Part shown: piece after piece, positions 44,224 through 54,505 of the stretch
Layout of the letters: every line of letters begins with the position of its first letter
How positions within the stretch are numbered: the stretch's first letter is position 1
DNA from: Incurvaria masculella
Taxonomy: Eukaryota; Arthropoda; Insecta; Lepidoptera; Incurvariidae
Direction: 5' to 3'
NCBI GenBank assembly: GCA_946894095.1
Contig: OX335653.1
Coordinates: 9,739,001 to 9,803,000 of the forward strand
DNA: 64,000 bases
Notes under the pieces: generated by a model
What the model was told of the DNA's origin: nothing
Seen by the model: only the letters and a program-made list of their open reading frames with translations
Database searches by the model: none
Made by a program: the position numbers and the translations under genes

Positions 44224-44459
44224 CTATTTCTTAGTAGTCGGGGGGGCGGGTGTCGTGGCCCCGGCGGCGGCGGCGGGTGCGGGGGTGGCGGCGGCGGGGG
44301 CCGCGGGGGCGGCGGCGGGGCGGGTGGCGCCGGCGGGCGGGGGGGCGGCGGCGGGCGCTGCCGGGGCGGGCGCAGCCGCCGCGCCGCCCGGCAGGAAACT
44401 GAGCACCCAAGAGGAGCCGTTCGTGGATGGAGTCATCGACATATTCATTGATGACTGCC
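44224..44459 (-). CDS. terminal exon of an unrecognised gene, Ala/Pro-rich
   Basis: After acceptor gtttccag. In the phase set by the exon at 45304-45482 it reads QSSMNMSMTPSTNGSSWVLS, FLPGG, then about 45 residues of Ala/Pro (APAPAAPAAAPPPAG type), and ends TTKK and TAG. It is extremely GC-rich (44240-44395). Another open frame from ATG at 44476 gives MEIVSRAVINEYVDDSIHER, then an Arg-rich run. That frame also looks protein-like, and I cannot decide between them from sequence alone. Function unknown. Confidence 0.35.
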
Positions 44460-44749
44460 CTGGAAACGATCTCCATTTTAATCAATCATCCAAGAATTTA
44501 ACAATATCAATAATTCGTTTCTATTTTATTGTTTATTCAACATCAATAGGCATCATCATTATCCAGGTCAACTAGGAATAGTTTTCAACTTCCGCTTTGT
44601 CTAAGTTAACAAAAGGCTGAGTTAATCAATGTTCAAACACGTCACTTTTAGTGAACCGGATGGAGTTTCCTTTCGTACACTAGGCCCTTACTTTCAATGC
44701 ATACAGACATAAGCGTGCACACCAAAGGCTGGGAACCAAATGCCCGGGA

Positions 44750-45290
44750 CAGCTAGTCCTCCAGCCCGTAGCATCGAGCTACGAAGACGAGGACGTAGAG
44801 CATCTGCAGTTGCTTCAGATTACTGCCGCAGAGTGCTATAGATGTGAGCTATTTACCGAGCTATTTAAGGAAGGGGGAGAGCCGATCGCCGCGTACAGTG
44901 CAGCAGCTCCATTATGTTGTGCTTGACGGAGGAGGAGGTAGAGCAGCTGGAGTTGCTACAGGTTACTACCTCAGAGTGCTATAGATGTGAGCTATTTACC
45001 GAGCTATTTAAGGAAGGGGGAGAGCCGATCGCCGCGTACAGTGCAGCAGCTCCATTATGTTGTGCTTGACGGAGGAGGTGGTAGAGCAGCGCGAGTTGCT
45101 ACAGGTTACTACCTCAGAGTGCTAAAGATATGAGCTACTTACCGAACTGTATGTTATTGGACAGTGGTAGGGCAGCAGCGTCGTAGGGACCCGCACGCCG
45201 GGCACGGTCCAGCAGCTTCTATATACTGAGCTCGATAGACGTGAGAGCAGCTGGAGTTGCTATAGGTTACTACTACAGAAGGCTATAGAT
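44750..45290 (-). pseudogene. tandem degenerate copies of the exon at 45304-45482
   Basis: On the minus strand the donor context CTCGGTAAATAGCTCACATC and the exon words CTCCTCGTCC/CTCCTCCTCCGT and GGCTCTCCCCC recur in three or four blocks (about 44865-44930, 44995-45080, 45150-45260). 44876-44935 and 45005-45065 are almost identical (AGCCGATCGCCGCGTACAGT and flanks). They hold stops and shifts, so they are not usable exons as they stand. Confidence 0.65.
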
Positions 45291-45303
45291 GTGAGCTATT
45301 TAC

Positions 45304-45482
45304 CGAGCTGTATGTTAAGAGGCGGGGGAGAGCCGGCCGCCGCAGCTGGAGTGGAGGGGCGGCGGCGGCGCGGGGGCCCGCACGCCGCGCACGGGTCCAG
45401 AAGCTCCTCTATCCCCAACTCGGTGGACGAGGAGGTAGAAGAACTGGAGTCGTCGTCGTCGCACATCAAGTCACACCATAAG
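45304..45482 (-). CDS. exon of the same unrecognised gene, Ser/Asp-rich
   Basis: Acceptor cttcggcag, donor gtaaat, 179 bp. It reads LWCDLMCDDDDSSSSTSSST, ELGIEELLDPCAACGPPRRR, RPSTPAAAAGSPPPLNIQL and gives one base to the next exon, whose phase agrees. I do not recognise the protein. The low-complexity acidic/Ser run and Pro/Arg tract suggest a disordered region. Confidence 0.45.
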
Positions 45483-45524
45483 CTGCCGAAGAATGGCTGC
45501 GGACCAAGGTTTAAGTAAATACTA

Positions 45525-46141
45525 TTTCAATACGCCGAAAGACGAAAGGCATTCTTGCCATATGTAAAGGGAGTAACAGACATCATTGGGCGTAAGCTGA
45601 AAAAACTGCAGATTGATACAGTTTTCATACCTATAAAAAAGGTCTCACAAGTTTTACGCTCAGTGAAAGATCAGCTCCCCTTGCAGTCTCCTGGCGTGTA
45701 CAAAATTCCATGTTCCTCTGGGAAATATTATATTGGGCAAAGCGAAGTGTTGCGACACGGGTTACGGAACACATTCGAGCGGTAAAGAAGAAGGACTCCG
45801 CGAAGTCAGCTTTGTGTGAGCATAGCGAATCAGGACCAAATCACTGGATACGTTTCGATCAGGTTGGCATAATCGCCGCCGAAAAACGAACTATACCAAG
45901 ATTAGTCCGAGAAGCTATCGAGATTAAGAAGCACAGCAACTTCAATCGAGAAGACTCATTTAAGCTCTCTGCAATGTGGAACCCCGTGCTTCAGCCACTT
46001 AGAAGGGGCCAACGAGACGATAATATCGGCGACAATGTTTTCAGCTCATATTGCCTGTCGTCTGAAGTTCGGACCGCAGCCAGACACATTTCCGGATCCG
46101 CCCCCACTCACAGTTACGATCTACGCCCACGGCGAGCCTAG
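45525..46141 (+). pseudogene. Penelope-like element, GIY-YIG endonuclease fragment
   Basis: Reads [40 protein letters not shown], then loses frame near 45740 and continues in another frame as [20 protein letters not shown] and IRFDQVGIIAAEKRTIPRLV, EAIEIKKH. The GVY...YIG pair and the TR..EH segment are the GIY-YIG nuclease fused to Penelope reverse transcriptases. No RT palm motifs are present, so it is a 3' fragment with one frameshift. Confidence 0.82.
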
Positions 46142-46198
46142 CGGTCACCTCAGTCGTCTGCTGCGCACGAGCGCGGCGGATGCCTCCTTGACAACGGG

Positions 46199-46221
46199 CT
46201 GAATGATTAGCTCGAAACGTC
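46199..46221 (+). ncRNA. possible hammerhead remnant in the Penelope 3' region
   Basis: CTGAATGA, TTAGCTC, GAAAC, GTC in order, which recalls the CUGANGA...GAAAC..GUC core reported for Penelope-like elements, but with one extra base in the first block and no good stem II. Confidence 0.25.
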
Positions 46222-46321
46222 GGAGAATATCTCTACTTTGCCGCGTGAAAAGCCGTAAAAATTTTTCAAACATGTCTAACGACCGCGGTAACCTCAAAAG
46301 TATCAAAATACTATTTCCTCT

Positions 46322-46678
46322 ACATCAGCCTCGGTGGCTCAGTGTGCGACGCCTTGCGAATCGATAAGCTGAGGAGTAGCTTTGAGCGCGGTTGGGTTCT
46401 CGATGGGTGGCCATTTTAGACCGTTGAGGTTGGCCGTGGTTCGGATTCCACGTAAAACTGTAGGTTTCTTACGTACTAGGTGGTAGGATCAATCCCGCCC
46501 GGGTTGATACCCATAGCATTGAATGACCGATGGTTGAAGTGACAATGGAAATTGTCCGTGTTTTGCATCCAGGTCAATGTAGCCGAGCAATATAAGAAAG
46601 TTCCTGGCCTGGCACCTAGCTTCCATGTTAGTCTAATATCTGACGGTCAGTTGGGTATTAGCCATCCATGTCCAGTAA
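46322..46678 (+). mobile_element. SINE copy with tRNA-like head
   Basis: Head CCTCGGTGGCTCAGTGTGCG (box A-like TGGCTCAGT) and GTGGTTCGGATTCCACG (box B-like). Body CTAGGTGGTAGGATCAATCC, GAATGACCGATGGTTGAAG, GGCACCTAGCTTCCATG; tail CATCCATGTCCAGTAAAAAA. The best copy for the family's promoter. Confidence 0.7.
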
Positions 46679-46890
46679 AAAAAAAACCGGCCAAGTGCGA
46701 GTTGGACTCGCACACGAAGGGTTCCGTACCAGATTGAACACAAAAAATCACGTTTTTTGTTTGCGGCCCTCGTTCCATTATTTTATACCAATTTGTTGTT
46801 ATAGCGGCAAGATTACTACACACTCTGGGAAAATGTCAACAGCGTACCTATTACGGTTCACGAGATACAGCCCTGTGATGGGACCCTAAA
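46676..46890 (+). repeat. GGTTCCGTACC-family repeat
   Basis: AACCGGCCAAGTGCGAGTTG, CACACGAAGGGTTCCGTACC, TTGTTGTTATAGCGGCAAGA, GAGATACAGCCCTGTGATGG. It sits on the A-rich tail of the SINE. Same family as 26150-26462. Confidence 0.65.
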
Positions 46891-48285
46891 AACGAATTTT
46901 ATCGATATTAGTTTATGTGCAAATAGGTACGAGAAAGAGATTTCGGACGTCCCTCTGCTAGCTACTCGGCCGTCCCTCAATAAGCTTCTTCGTTGCATTT
47001 GATTTGTTCATGCTTTTAAACCTTTTAAACGTAATTACTGAAATAATGAATGTTAACTTTGTTTTCATTTTGAGTGCAAATGTTATCTGTTGTCGAGTGA
47101 TTTTGCGTATGTTTGTGTAAGGTGGAATCAAAACAGCGTGACGAATTAAGTACATCACCGTCTTCTATGACGCGATTTTCACGGACAAAATTCGTCTAAA
47201 AAAACCATAAAATTCTCTCACTCTCTCCGAATTGTATTAAATCTTGATTCACTGCTGAGATGACCCTTAAAATGTTCGCACTCACAGCGAATGAATAATA
47301 AATTGGTTGCCATTTGTTTATCAGTAGGCGGAATTTGTTGGGGGTTTAGGTTGACGAGAAGAAATCACTTTTTGTAATAAGACTGCTTTTGTGCAATGAC
47401 ACATATATTTTTTATATCATTGCACATTAAATATAGTTTTTATTTATTTCTAGTTATTGACATCCAACTTGCTTTTATAACTATTTTTAAAAAGAAAGTA
47501 AATCTAGATAAAGAAACTTGACTTTTAATGGCAATAAAGTACTGGTATTCATTTATTTTTTAATTGTTTCAATGTAAGGCAACATAACATGCAAATAAAT
47601 TTTAAATCATATAATTATCCCATGCCCAGTTTTTCCTAAAATCTTGTTTGCATAAAAGTGCTTTAACGGTTACATTTAAAGGATTACTAACTTTCTACTA
47701 ACTCTAACCTTGTCATAAAATAGAGAGTTAATAGTTGGAGGTATATAATATGAACTATACGCACAAAAATGCCTGCAACATCCGACTCCAATAGATGGTT
47801 CATCGGTAGAGCTAAGCAGGAAGTATGAGTAGCTAACTGAATGAACAATTGTGATTAATTATTCAGATTAATTATTAAAGAATCGACGCACTTGCCGGTT
47901 CTCTATTGACCTTAACTAATCAAATTAATAGTTGTTTGAAATTGCTAAAATAAATGACGAAACGTGGCCAGATTATGTACGTTGTTAATGTATAAATAAT
48001 TAAATTATTTAAAAAATAATTGAATAAATGTAGTGCAAATACTACAAAATATTTAACTGGAAATAATGCAGGAGTTTGGTTACCTGACCTCTGTACGCAT
48101 TTAATTCATTGTATGTACCTATCGGAAATGGCTGGCTAAGCAGCGTGATATTCACAACCCCCAAAAAAATTTGCTGCCATGTCACGTTCTTGAGATCATA
48201 AGTTTTTTAAAACATTACACCCGAAAATATTGGTCGGTATTAATTTGTTTTAATCTTGATGTATGCGACAGAAAACCCCACAAAC
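46891..48285. other. unassigned AT-rich DNA
   Basis: No gene or element recognised. Confidence 0.4.
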
Positions 48286-48357
48286 CTTGCCGCACGCTGG
48301 ACCGATCACCGCCACAAGTGCAACCGCGCACAATACCACACTCGCGCGAGGCTCCAT
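48286..48357 (-). CDS. first coding exon of a secreted protein (signal peptide)
   Basis: MEPRASVVLCAVALVAVIGP then ACGK, followed by a possible donor gtttgt. Short basic-free N-region, long hydrophobic core and small residues make a good signal peptide. The ATG lies 49 bp below a TATA box. The remainder of the gene is unknown. It could belong to the minus-strand gene at 44224-45482, but the phase (0 here, 2 needed there) requires at least one more exon. The donor is weak, so confidence is limited. Confidence 0.4.
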
Positions 48358-48405
48358 TTTGTCTAAGGTTTTCAGGAAAATTATGTTCGGTTTTCCGCGC
48401 ACCAG

Positions 48406-48413
48406 TATTTATA
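48406..48413 (-). promoter_or_regulatory. TATA box
   Basis: TATAAATA on the minus strand in a GC-richer context, 49 bp upstream of the signal-peptide ATG at 48357. Confidence 0.5.
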
Positions 48414-48949
48414 AGCGAGCATCTTACGCAATCGACGCGCGGCGGCGACGCTTGTGATCTGAAATACCCAGCAGTGGATCTGTGCATACATTGCTAGCTA
48501 GAGAGCCGCGAGTACAAATCGACGACACGGCCTACGGATAGTCCTTAAAAATTATGACATTTTCGGAGGTAGGAGAAAATATGCCATGCATTAATTTAAA
48601 CTTAACAGAACTCAAATATGATGTTCAGAAGCTCCTGGCCGGCCGGCATGGTTTTCGAAGCCCCTTAAAAGTTCTAAAGCTAATGAGCTTCGTCGGGCGC
48701 CTCCTGTGTGGGGTCCTGGCGTGCGCCATATGCCGCGCTTAACATAAATAAACGAAAAAAAAGGTATTTGAGATATTTATGCAGACTAAACCGGATTAGA
48801 TAATATGTGTGGTCCCACTGTATTTCTTCCCATACCCATCGTATCAGGCATAGCACCTAGATCCCATTTTAAGGAATGTAATATGTGTGTATTTAGAATC
48901 GACCGTGAAGCAAGGACACATTAATACAAAAAAAGAGCCAAGTAAAAAT

Positions 48950-49132
48950 AACTACTTTACGAATATACTGCAAGGCTGGATCCGAACCAGCAAATGATTC
49001 AAATCGCGGGTAGGTATTGCGTCTACTAATTTCTCCACCGGCTGTATGCCCATAATTTGTAATTGGTAGGCGCAATACCCGCGAATGGTATGTTTTGTTG
49101 GTTCAGGTCCAGCGTTTCAGTATATTCGTAAA
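48950..49132. repeat. foldback element
   Basis: TACTTTACGAATATACTGCA..GCTGGATCCGAACCAGCA and GCGGGTAGGTATTGCGTCTAC are mirrored, complemented, by GTAGGCGCAATACCCGCG..GTTGGTTCAGGTCCAGC and CAGTATATTCGTAAAGCTA. Arms are about 65 bp with gaps. Confidence 0.65.
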
Positions 49133-50818
49133 GCTACGTATATCGTATTACGTATGTAGGTGCCAGTAGGTGGATATATTGTTATAATTGGGTTCCAAAC
49201 CATGCAGCAAAAATGTAAATGTCCAGCTTAAATAAGAAGTACATAAAAAAGAGATCACATGCGCCACGCGCGTACGGGTCACCAGCCTAGCACAATTAGT
49301 CCGTGGCAAGGTGCTGGTGTAACCTGATCAGATCTGGCACTGTCCTTCGGTCTATCGAATATTCTTAAAAATGGGCTTTGTTGTGCTCAAAATGTGCGAA
49401 GATTATATGAATAACATTAGTCATCCAAGGTGGTGGTGTGGCGATAAGCTGACGTCGAGCTCGGATAGCACCGCCGCGCAGTCGCCATCGTATTGACTTG
49501 TCCCAACAGCGGTCGTCTCGCCTTCAAGAAACGCCTCCATTGTACTCCATTTAGTCACGGTGAAGTAAATGTTCGAGGTGGGTAACTATATGTTAGTGTG
49601 ATGTTTTATCTTTTTGACGGATACGAAAATGCAGGTTGCGACCAGAATTGGAGAAATGGTTGCTGATTCACTACAATACAAATCAGTATATTTCGTCCAC
49701 ATTGCGAGCCAGGAACTTAACTTTATTTGAACGTGGCTTTATTAAACTGGATGGAATACGATAAAGTGATGATATGAAATCTCAGAAAAAAAGAGGCGCA
49801 CACACTGGGGTTCAAGCTCGTCGTCTCCTGCGTAAGAAACGACAGAGTTGCGGTTATAAGTTTTTGTGAACATTGACACATGTCACTTTCCGCGTGCGAC
49901 GTATAGGCTTTGCTTTATGCGATATTTGGCTACGCAGACGACAGCACGGTGTTTCATGAAGTGGGAGAGGATAAGCGGTTTAACCCATGGAGGTGAAGAA
50001 ATAACAGGAGAACGAATGGAACTAAAAAAATGGCCTTATCACAATTGTGCCGCGGGGGGCGTGTCATCTTGACAGAACCTGCGGCCATTTTAGTCTTGCG
50101 TCGCTAGCTGTCGCGGGCGAGTTTGACGTAAGATCGAATTGTAATTGAATATGCCGTCGTGCAATGTAAAATGATGCATAAACAACTTGACGAGACATAA
50201 AAAACATTCAGGAATATCATATTACCTGTAAGTATACGCTAAATATTCGAAATAGTGGATATTTCACTTGAATCATTTCTATGGGGATGGTGTTATGCCA
50301 TCAATCAACACGAACTCAAAATAATCTCAATTCGCTACCTATTTTCATTTCTTTGCAGAATTCCTCTATTTAGCCAGAAATAGATATTATATAGCATGCA
50401 ATTAGTATGTCTGTCTGTGTATTGAAATGTCTACTGCTGGATTTATGCTTACCCATAGAAATACTTCTTAAATTATATTTTATGTTATTTGCACGAACCA
50501 GCCTAAAATAAAACTCTTACTTGAATATACATAAGTCTGAATATGCGCGATAAAATGTTGACCTAATATATTTAATATATTGCCCTGTAGCAAACAGTGC
50601 CAACTTATTTTGGTAAAAATTTTGAAAAATTTGGCTTCCATCATTAAGACAAAATATAATAAAAATACCCTTATGTAAAGCCATTGAGGACTTGAGTGGG
50701 CACTCTGCTTGAAGCACTCAAATAACGCAAGTCTATACGATATTTACGTAAAGTTCAAGGTCAAGATAATTAGGTAAAGTTAGTACCTGAAAGGAGTGCG
50801 CCTGTACCGGAATCACTA
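49133..50818. other. unassigned
   Basis: No gene recognised. 49985-50010 (CCATGGAGGTGAAGAAATAAC) resembles the complement of 51998-52030, suggesting two pieces of one unknown repeat. Confidence 0.35.
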
Positions 50819-51110
50819 ACCAAAAAACCGGCCAAGTGCGAGTCGGACTCGTACACGAAGGGTTCCGTACCATCTTACATGATTTCACCCAAAAAATCAC
50901 GTAAGGGGGCTCCCCCTCTAATTTTTAATATTTCAAAATGTTAGCTATTTGTTGTTATAGCGGCCATAAATATACACAATCTGAAAATTTCAACTATTTA
51001 CCTATTATTGTTAATGAGATACAGCCCTGTAACAGACGGACGGACGGATGGACGGACAGCAAAGGCTTAGTATTGGGGTTTCGTTGGCACCCTTTGGGTA
51101 CGGAACCGTA
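50819..51110 (+). repeat. GGTTCCGTACC-family repeat
   Basis: AAAACCGGCCAAGTGCGAGT through GAGATACAGCCCTGTAACAG, a GACGGAC run, and CACCCTTTGGGTACGGAACC: third copy of the family, the most complete. Confidence 0.7.
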
Positions 51111-51114
51111 ATAA

Positions 51115-51252
51115 AACCGAATTCAAACACTAAGAAGCGGAAAATAATACCCATTTTGGGTCGGTGACATATTGGTGTGATTCTTTGGTTGGTTGGCACC
51201 GACCCCAAAAATCGGGTATTTTCCACTTTTTAGTGTTTGATGTCGGTTAAAA
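51115..51252. mobile_element. foldback MITE (AACCGA..TCGGTT ends)
   Basis: AACCGAATTCAAACACTAAG..ATACCCATTTTGGGTCGGTG against CACCGACCCCAAAAATCGGG..TAGTGTTTGATGTCGGTT, arms about 52 bp. Confidence 0.75.
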
Positions 51253-52010
51253 ACTAAAACTATACTTATGTTGATTGATTGATTGATTTGAATTAAGGCC
51301 TCTCTGTCCTATTTTTAGACAATTTTGCCAGTGTCCAGTTAGGCTTAAATACGGGATTAGTGCTACATTGGCGCATTTAACGGAGAATGCATTTCACACA
51401 CTTACGTATATTTGTTAGTCATTGTCTTTTCTCGCTATAAATTCTGATGAAACAGCATTTCTTCCGAATAAATCTTTGAATTAATCCAGGGATGGTAATC
51501 AGATTTTGAAAAAACCTTTTTCTGATTATTTTCAAAATCGGATTACCAACAACAATTTACAAATGGATCCATGGACGGTGATGTTTTCGTCCCACTCAGC
51601 GCCGCGGCATTACCCCCAGCTTCACTTGCCACCACGTTGCTCTAATGAGCAATATTTTTGCTAATTTTTGCAACCAAATTATTTGTTGGCTATGGTTTGC
51701 ATAACATCTTTCTAACTCATGTAGTTTTCAATGGGTTTGACGGCCGGATTCAGCCAGTATTTATTAGATATTTTTGACTCGGCACTCGCTGTCATCATCA
51801 CGAATGAGGAATGACGTAACGACCATCTGGTTTATTAAAAAATAATTCTTATATTTATCGGTTTACCTACCAATTTGGGAGACTTCAAATTGAATTTTTC
51901 TCCGTTTTCATCATTGCGCTACAAATTTGTACGGCAATAAAATGTTGTAAGTTGCGTTACGTCATTTTTTGCGCGCTCGTTGTATGGACGTTATTTCTCC
52001 AGTAATTTCT
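51253..52010. other. unassigned
   Basis: AT-rich, nothing recognised. Confidence 0.35.
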
Positions 52011-52295
52011 TCACCTCCATGGTTTAACCTCATGCAGAAAAATCCTTATAAACTGCTTCCGGATAGTGTCTAGAACCTCGTCTAGTCTGGTGTGTGTGTT
52101 CAGTGCAAAGTGGACACCGTTCACTGCAGCTACCTTCCAGGGAATCCTCGACCACTTTGGGATCTTCGGTGTATATGATATGTAAAAGATACTCTCGCCT
52201 GAAGAAAGCTGAGATTTCTCTATAAAATGCGTCAGTATTTTGCGCCAGTGTTCCAAATAGATTATTCGATCTAGTGGCGTATTATATGATCTCAC
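52011..52295 (-). CDS. hypothetical open frame, possible repeat-derived
   Basis: 94 open codons ending VAAVNGVHFALNTHTRLDEV, LDTIRKQFIRIFLHEVKPWR and TGA. The composition is protein-like (amphipathic, no low complexity), but there is no domain I know and no clear acceptor. Its 3' edge resembles 49985-50010, so it may be part of an unknown element rather than a host exon. Confidence 0.2.
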   Translation of the reverse strand: MRSYNTPLDRIIYLEHWRKILTHFIEKSQLSSGESIFYISYTPKIPKWSRIPWKVAAVNGVHFALNTHTRLDEVLDTIRKQFIRIFLHEVKPWR

Positions 52296-53259
52296 ATAAT
52301 TATAAGCAAATAGAATACTTTTTGTATTTCATCATTATCTAGATGTTTTCTTTCTTGGTCAAAAAAGTTGTGTATATCTCTGTATTATTTTAAAATATAC
52401 TTACAACAATAATTGGTAATGTATTTTATCTATTAAACGTTAAACTTGGAAATATCTAAACCTAATTTCGTCACATAAGAAATTAATAAGTACAAGAATG
52501 TGCATTACATGATAGGTGAGTCGGGCCCATCGTGGTAGGTGGTGACCAGGCATTTTGCCAACTGCTTGGAGGTTTTTCCAATATCCTTGTCCCAGTAATA
52601 AATATGGTTTCTGTTATAAGTGGAGTACCTATTTACCAAACGCGGCTGGTGCTATCTGGCACGTGACTTTGAACTTATTTCCCCACTTCGTTCTGCTCAA
52701 TATACTTGGGCGCTGCTATGATGAGTAATTTACATTTTTACATAACAAAGAAACCAGGTTTTCAAATATGCTGTATATTATTATAAATGTTAGAGGGTAT
52801 TTGTGATGAGATTGTTTATGGGATTCTTACATTCTTCTGTTCATCCCGGAAATATTTCGATATGGTCCCAAGTGGAGCAGGGCATCGGCAGCTATTTTTA
52901 TAATGACAATATTTAAAACCCAAATTATACTGCACTGAAGTGCACTATCCTCTCCTCCTCCTCCGAAGAATCCAGATCCTCTCTCCTCGATTGGGATTTT
53001 TTGAAACAAAATCTGTTTTGCATTGTCACTTGTAAATATTGCAGGATATCTATCAGCAGTGACTTACATAGTGCACTGACTTACAGTGGGTGTCGGAACG
53101 GCCAGTACATACATTCATTTTGCCAGCGTTATCCTCATGTTTTTCCGAGACGAAAAAGTTTAAATTGTTTTTTTCTCTATAGTGTCTAGTTACCGAGATA
53201 TACATTTTTGAAATTCATGTTTTTGTCTAGTGTAATTTGATGCAACGTTGTATCCATGC

Positions 53260-53335
53260 ATAAGGAAGGTCTTGGCATGGAACCTAGATCCCACATTAGT
53301 GTGATATTAGCCATCCAAGTCCACGTACATGCAAC
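53260..53335 (+). mobile_element. SINE 3' end fragment
   Basis: GGCATGGAACCTAGATCCCA and TAGCCATCCAAGTCCACGTA match the 3' part of the family. The surrounding 52300-54222 shows no gene. Confidence 0.5.
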
Positions 53336-54222
53336 GTTCCCACGTTCTTACGGAACATTAGATTCTTTTCACACTAAATTATTGAATGACTTTGCATGGA
53401 AAGTCAAACTTTTTATTTAGAGGATATTCAGCAATAAGTTATTTAACTTTATTGTTTGTTTCAATCACACATAATCATTTCCCAAATTTAATGTACTGGC
53501 CATTACGACTCCCTGTATATGTCGACATGGTTTTGCTTGGCGGATTTTAGAAGGTGTAAGTAAACGCGGATAATCAAAGACAAGAAGGAGTGGGTGAAGA
53601 TGGGGGAGTTGTTTGCCCAGCAGCGGGATATATAGAATCTCAAATAGCAATAGAAGACCAAAACAGTCGTCAATACTTTTACATGAACAGAGTAGAAGGT
53701 TTGATCTCGCACAGGTTGGTAAGAATGTACACCATCTGAAAGAAAATTTTAATTTTAAAGGTTTTACTCAAAAGAAGAATTTTGTTATTACAATTTAAAA
53801 AAATCCGGCGAACTGAGAACCTCCTCCTTTTTTTAAGTCGGTTAAAAAATATGAACTGCATTCGAATTTCGGGCGCGAGCAAGCGAGTTCCCTTAGCTGG
53901 GAATTCAACTATTAAACTTATTAACTATGTGAGTTATTAAATACGGCTTAGTTAAGAAAAATGCATTTATTATGTTTGCACATGTCTACAAAACTCCGTT
54001 GTAGGAGCATTTAAAACATTTAATATGTCCGTTACTAAATGATTGAATATAAATAAATACAATCTAGGAAACTTACAAGATTTTTTATCGCCCGTTCATA
54101 ACATGAGTAAATTATCCAAACAACCAGCAAAACGCAGGGAAATTTCGCAGAAATCATACGAAACTTTACTTAACTTAACTTAAAGAGAGAATTGTGCCAC
54201 AGTTTCCTATGATGATTTGAGA

Positions 54223-54505
54223 TCAATCGTTGAAGTCGTCGACCCTAGCGCCATCGTCGACTTTGTCCTGGTCGCCCCCGACGTCGTCGCTGACTCTCTG
54301 GTCTCCCCCAGCGTCGCCGTCGACTTTGTACTGATCGCCTCCGACGGTGACTTCACCTTCGGCGCTGTCCCGTGCTCCGGTGCGGCGCGCCTTGTGATCC
54401 AGATCAACGAGGATCGGCGCGTCGTCAGCGTAACTTGCGCGCGCAGCACGCGGCGCGCACGCTGTGTGCGGGATGGGGAACACGTAGCGCACGTCCACCT
54501 GATAT
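54223..54505 (-). CDS. lipocalin last exon with acidic repeat tail
   Basis: Acceptor acgacag. It completes Arg of LPR and reads YQVDVRYVFPIPHTACAPRA, then a tail with three imperfect repeats of GGDQ.KVD.DA type (GGDQYKVDGDA, GGDQRVSDDV, GGDQDKVDDGA), ending VDDFND and TGA. The tail DNA is itself tandemly repeated (about 30-39 bp units). Confidence 0.8.
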
